NCBI RefSeq assembly: GCF_030848805.1
Contig: NC_092365.1
Span: 20,665,395 to 20,729,394 of the forward strand
Length of the DNA: 64,000 nucleotides
Direction: 5' to 3'
From: Temnothorax longispinosus
Taxonomy: Eukaryota > Arthropoda > Insecta > Hymenoptera > Formicidae
The translations under genes and the position numbers were made by a program. The notes beneath the pieces are model-generated. The model worked only from the letters and a program-made list of their open reading frames with translations, was not told where the DNA came from and searched no databases. This document shows, one piece after another, positions 62,184 to 64,000 of this stretch; the first letter of the stretch is position 1, and each line of letters opens with the position of its first letter.

Positions 62184-64000
62184 CCGGCTGGCATCGGTTT
62201 ACCGACCATGCAACGACCGGCACGGCAAGGCTTCGAGCGCGGATACGTGCGAGCAGCAATTTAGCCGAATCATTCCTGTCGCATGATTTATCACCGTCAG
62301 GCGTGCGACGGTGATAATGGTAGGTCTCGTGATAGTGCTCATGACGGTAGTGGCACCCATACGGCGATACTTTATACCGGCGTGGCCGCGGGGCGACCCG
62401 AATAAGTGGCGGTGTAAAGTGCCCGCGATATATCTTCTAGGCTCGATACGTGAGTGCGACTTCGCGGTGTTCTCCGTCGGAGGTAATCGCGAATAATCTT
62501 ATTTTTTTACATGCCCTCTACGAAAGGCTCGATGCGTCTCGCGTCGATATGCATACGTGCGCTACTTTCATTGGTGACTGAGTTTTTATACATCCAGTGG
62601 TCGATAATGCAAAGTTTTCTATCATCCCCTTCGAATCTCTTTTATATCTCACGCGAATTTTTTCACAGACGGTCTAGACAATATTCTTGTAAAAATTACT
62701 GTAAGATGTATTGAATGCTAGAATGCTAAAATAAACAAGAAACAAACGAACAAAAACTTTTACAGGTTTAAAATCTGTTCATCCCTTATGAATTCTGTTT
62801 TTCGACAACCTGCCTGTGATATAATTACTTGGATACATCCTGCATCAGCCTTAACGTTAATAAACGAAAATAAAAGCTAAAGATATACTGGCAATTAAAA
62901 GGGATGATAATGATATCGTTCCTTATTTTACTTTTTTTAGATATTTTTTATAAGAAAGATATCTGTGTTCTCTCTTTTTTATAATGAAATTCTGGCGACA
63001 CATTAATTTTTCCATTTCAGTCAGCGAATTTGTTATCGTTTGATTATTCCTTCATTCCGCACAAGTCTGAGAACAACAAATTAATACATTTTGATGCAAT
63101 AATTAATAGCTGTTTTCACCACATGCCTGACTCGTTATTTTTTCGCACGACACACGACCGCGCGTGTTCACGTTGCATGAATGATATAATAACAGTCACG
63201 AATGTTTTGCGACTTTTGCAACAATGTGGCGCATATGCTGCGTTAATTCGCGGTGAGTAATCGCGCGGCTTGTAATTTGTCGGGGACACACGCGGACTTC
63301 GATGATTTTATACTTTTCCTTCTTTTGTTCTTTGTGTTCAAACGTAACGATTAAACGATTCCGCAAAAATTCCTAACGTAATGCAAAAATAGGAGCATGA
63401 AATTGCTAGTCGTTGCGAATTAACGGCGTGAATCTTTCGTTCGGCTTACCGGCGGAAAACACCGTCGTCTCTTGTTCAGATAACTTCATTATTTCTAATC
63501 TAACAGTTGGTGAAATAAAAATCAATTTATTCAGCTGCCTAGACGCCCTAGACTGCCCTAGACAATTAATTTAATTAATCAGTCAATAATCGTTATTAGT
63601 AGCATTCATGCGTGCAACTCGCGTCTGATTTGTATTAATGTAACACTTGTTCCCGAAAAGCAAATATTTGACAGTATTCATCTAGACATATTGTTCTAAT
63701 CAACTTAAACGAATTAAGAACCTACCAAATATATAGCTGTTGCTAGAAAAGCAATCTATTAACTCGCACTTGCAGAATGAGCTATTTCAATACGGTAATA
63801 TAATTGCCGCAATTAATCGGCAAGTAGCGTGATATTATATACTTACAGTTGCAGAGCTGAATTCTCTCTAAACTCAATACGATATCCTCAAAAGTATAAG
63901 TCGTCCCGACAGATCTCAAATCTGTTCGATTAATCGAAACGTGCGATGCATTGCAACGTCAAATAAAGAATGAAAAACATATACAGACACGTTTGCATAG

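Larger units (their letters stand above)
56639..64000. other. Intergenic to window end, no gene seen
   Basis: GC-rich patches at about 58910-59520 and 61860-62450 lie in AT-rich DNA. A 17-bp imperfect tandem duplication (gtgttttaata...) is at about 57193-57230. Inverted arms lie at 58501-58526 and 58598-58622. The purine run at about 61736-61785 is simple-sequence. The 248-codon ORF at 61279-62025 is stitched from AT-rich, purine and GC-rich pieces of very different composition and has no motif, so I do not call it a gene. Confidence 0.5.

Noticed and set aside
1..64000. tRNA genes and CRISPR arrays
   Set aside because: I looked for B-box-like ggttcga words with a fitting acceptor stem and for regularly spaced direct repeats and found none that holds up by eye.

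Overview
This window looks like nuclear DNA of an insect, most likely a hymenopteran and plausibly an ant. Genes have short GT-AG exons in AT-rich, repeat-poor DNA broken up by GC- and CpG-rich patches. Long non-coding spacers carry scattered foldback elements and one 5'-truncated LINE. The only gene family I can support is the otopetrin family of multipass proton channels. It occurs as two genes in tandem on the + strand.

Layout. Gene 1 (320-5152) is an otopetrin-like gene whose 5' end lies beyond the left edge: six exons, 631 residues visible, with a His-rich extracellular loop. A 15.9 kb spacer follows (5153-21035), holding microsatellites, a LINE relic with clear target-site duplications (11765-12271), GC-rich patches and an inverted-repeat element (20309-20666). 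Gene 2 (21036-38892) is the second otopetrin-like gene. Its seven shared exons (34708-38892) are preceded by at least three alternative coding starts (21036-23048, 29194-29393, 34447-34538) and perhaps a fourth (33533-33549). All of them end in phase 2 and enter the shared exon at 34708 in frame. Two of the start regions have TATA-like elements in GC-rich DNA. The shared protein has a Pro/Lys-rich cytoplasmic insert and a roughly 120-residue Thr-rich, mucin-like extracellular insert that gene 1 lacks.

From 38893 to 64000 I see no credible conserved protein gene. This 25 kb holds microsatellites, several palindromic or inverted-repeat elements, a cluster of CAGGTG E-boxes, about seven GC-rich patches and one small ORF with a signal-peptide-like start (53833-54063).

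How the genes relate. Three intron positions and phases are shared by the two genes (before TM1, phase 2; after TM4, phase 0; after TM5, phase 1), which supports origin by tandem duplication. They have diverged in the loops most likely to affect pH or metal sensing, surface glycosylation and cytoplasmic interactions, and in promoter architecture. Channel function is inferred from family membership. The exon models come from reading frame, splice sites and paralogue comparison, without transcript evidence.
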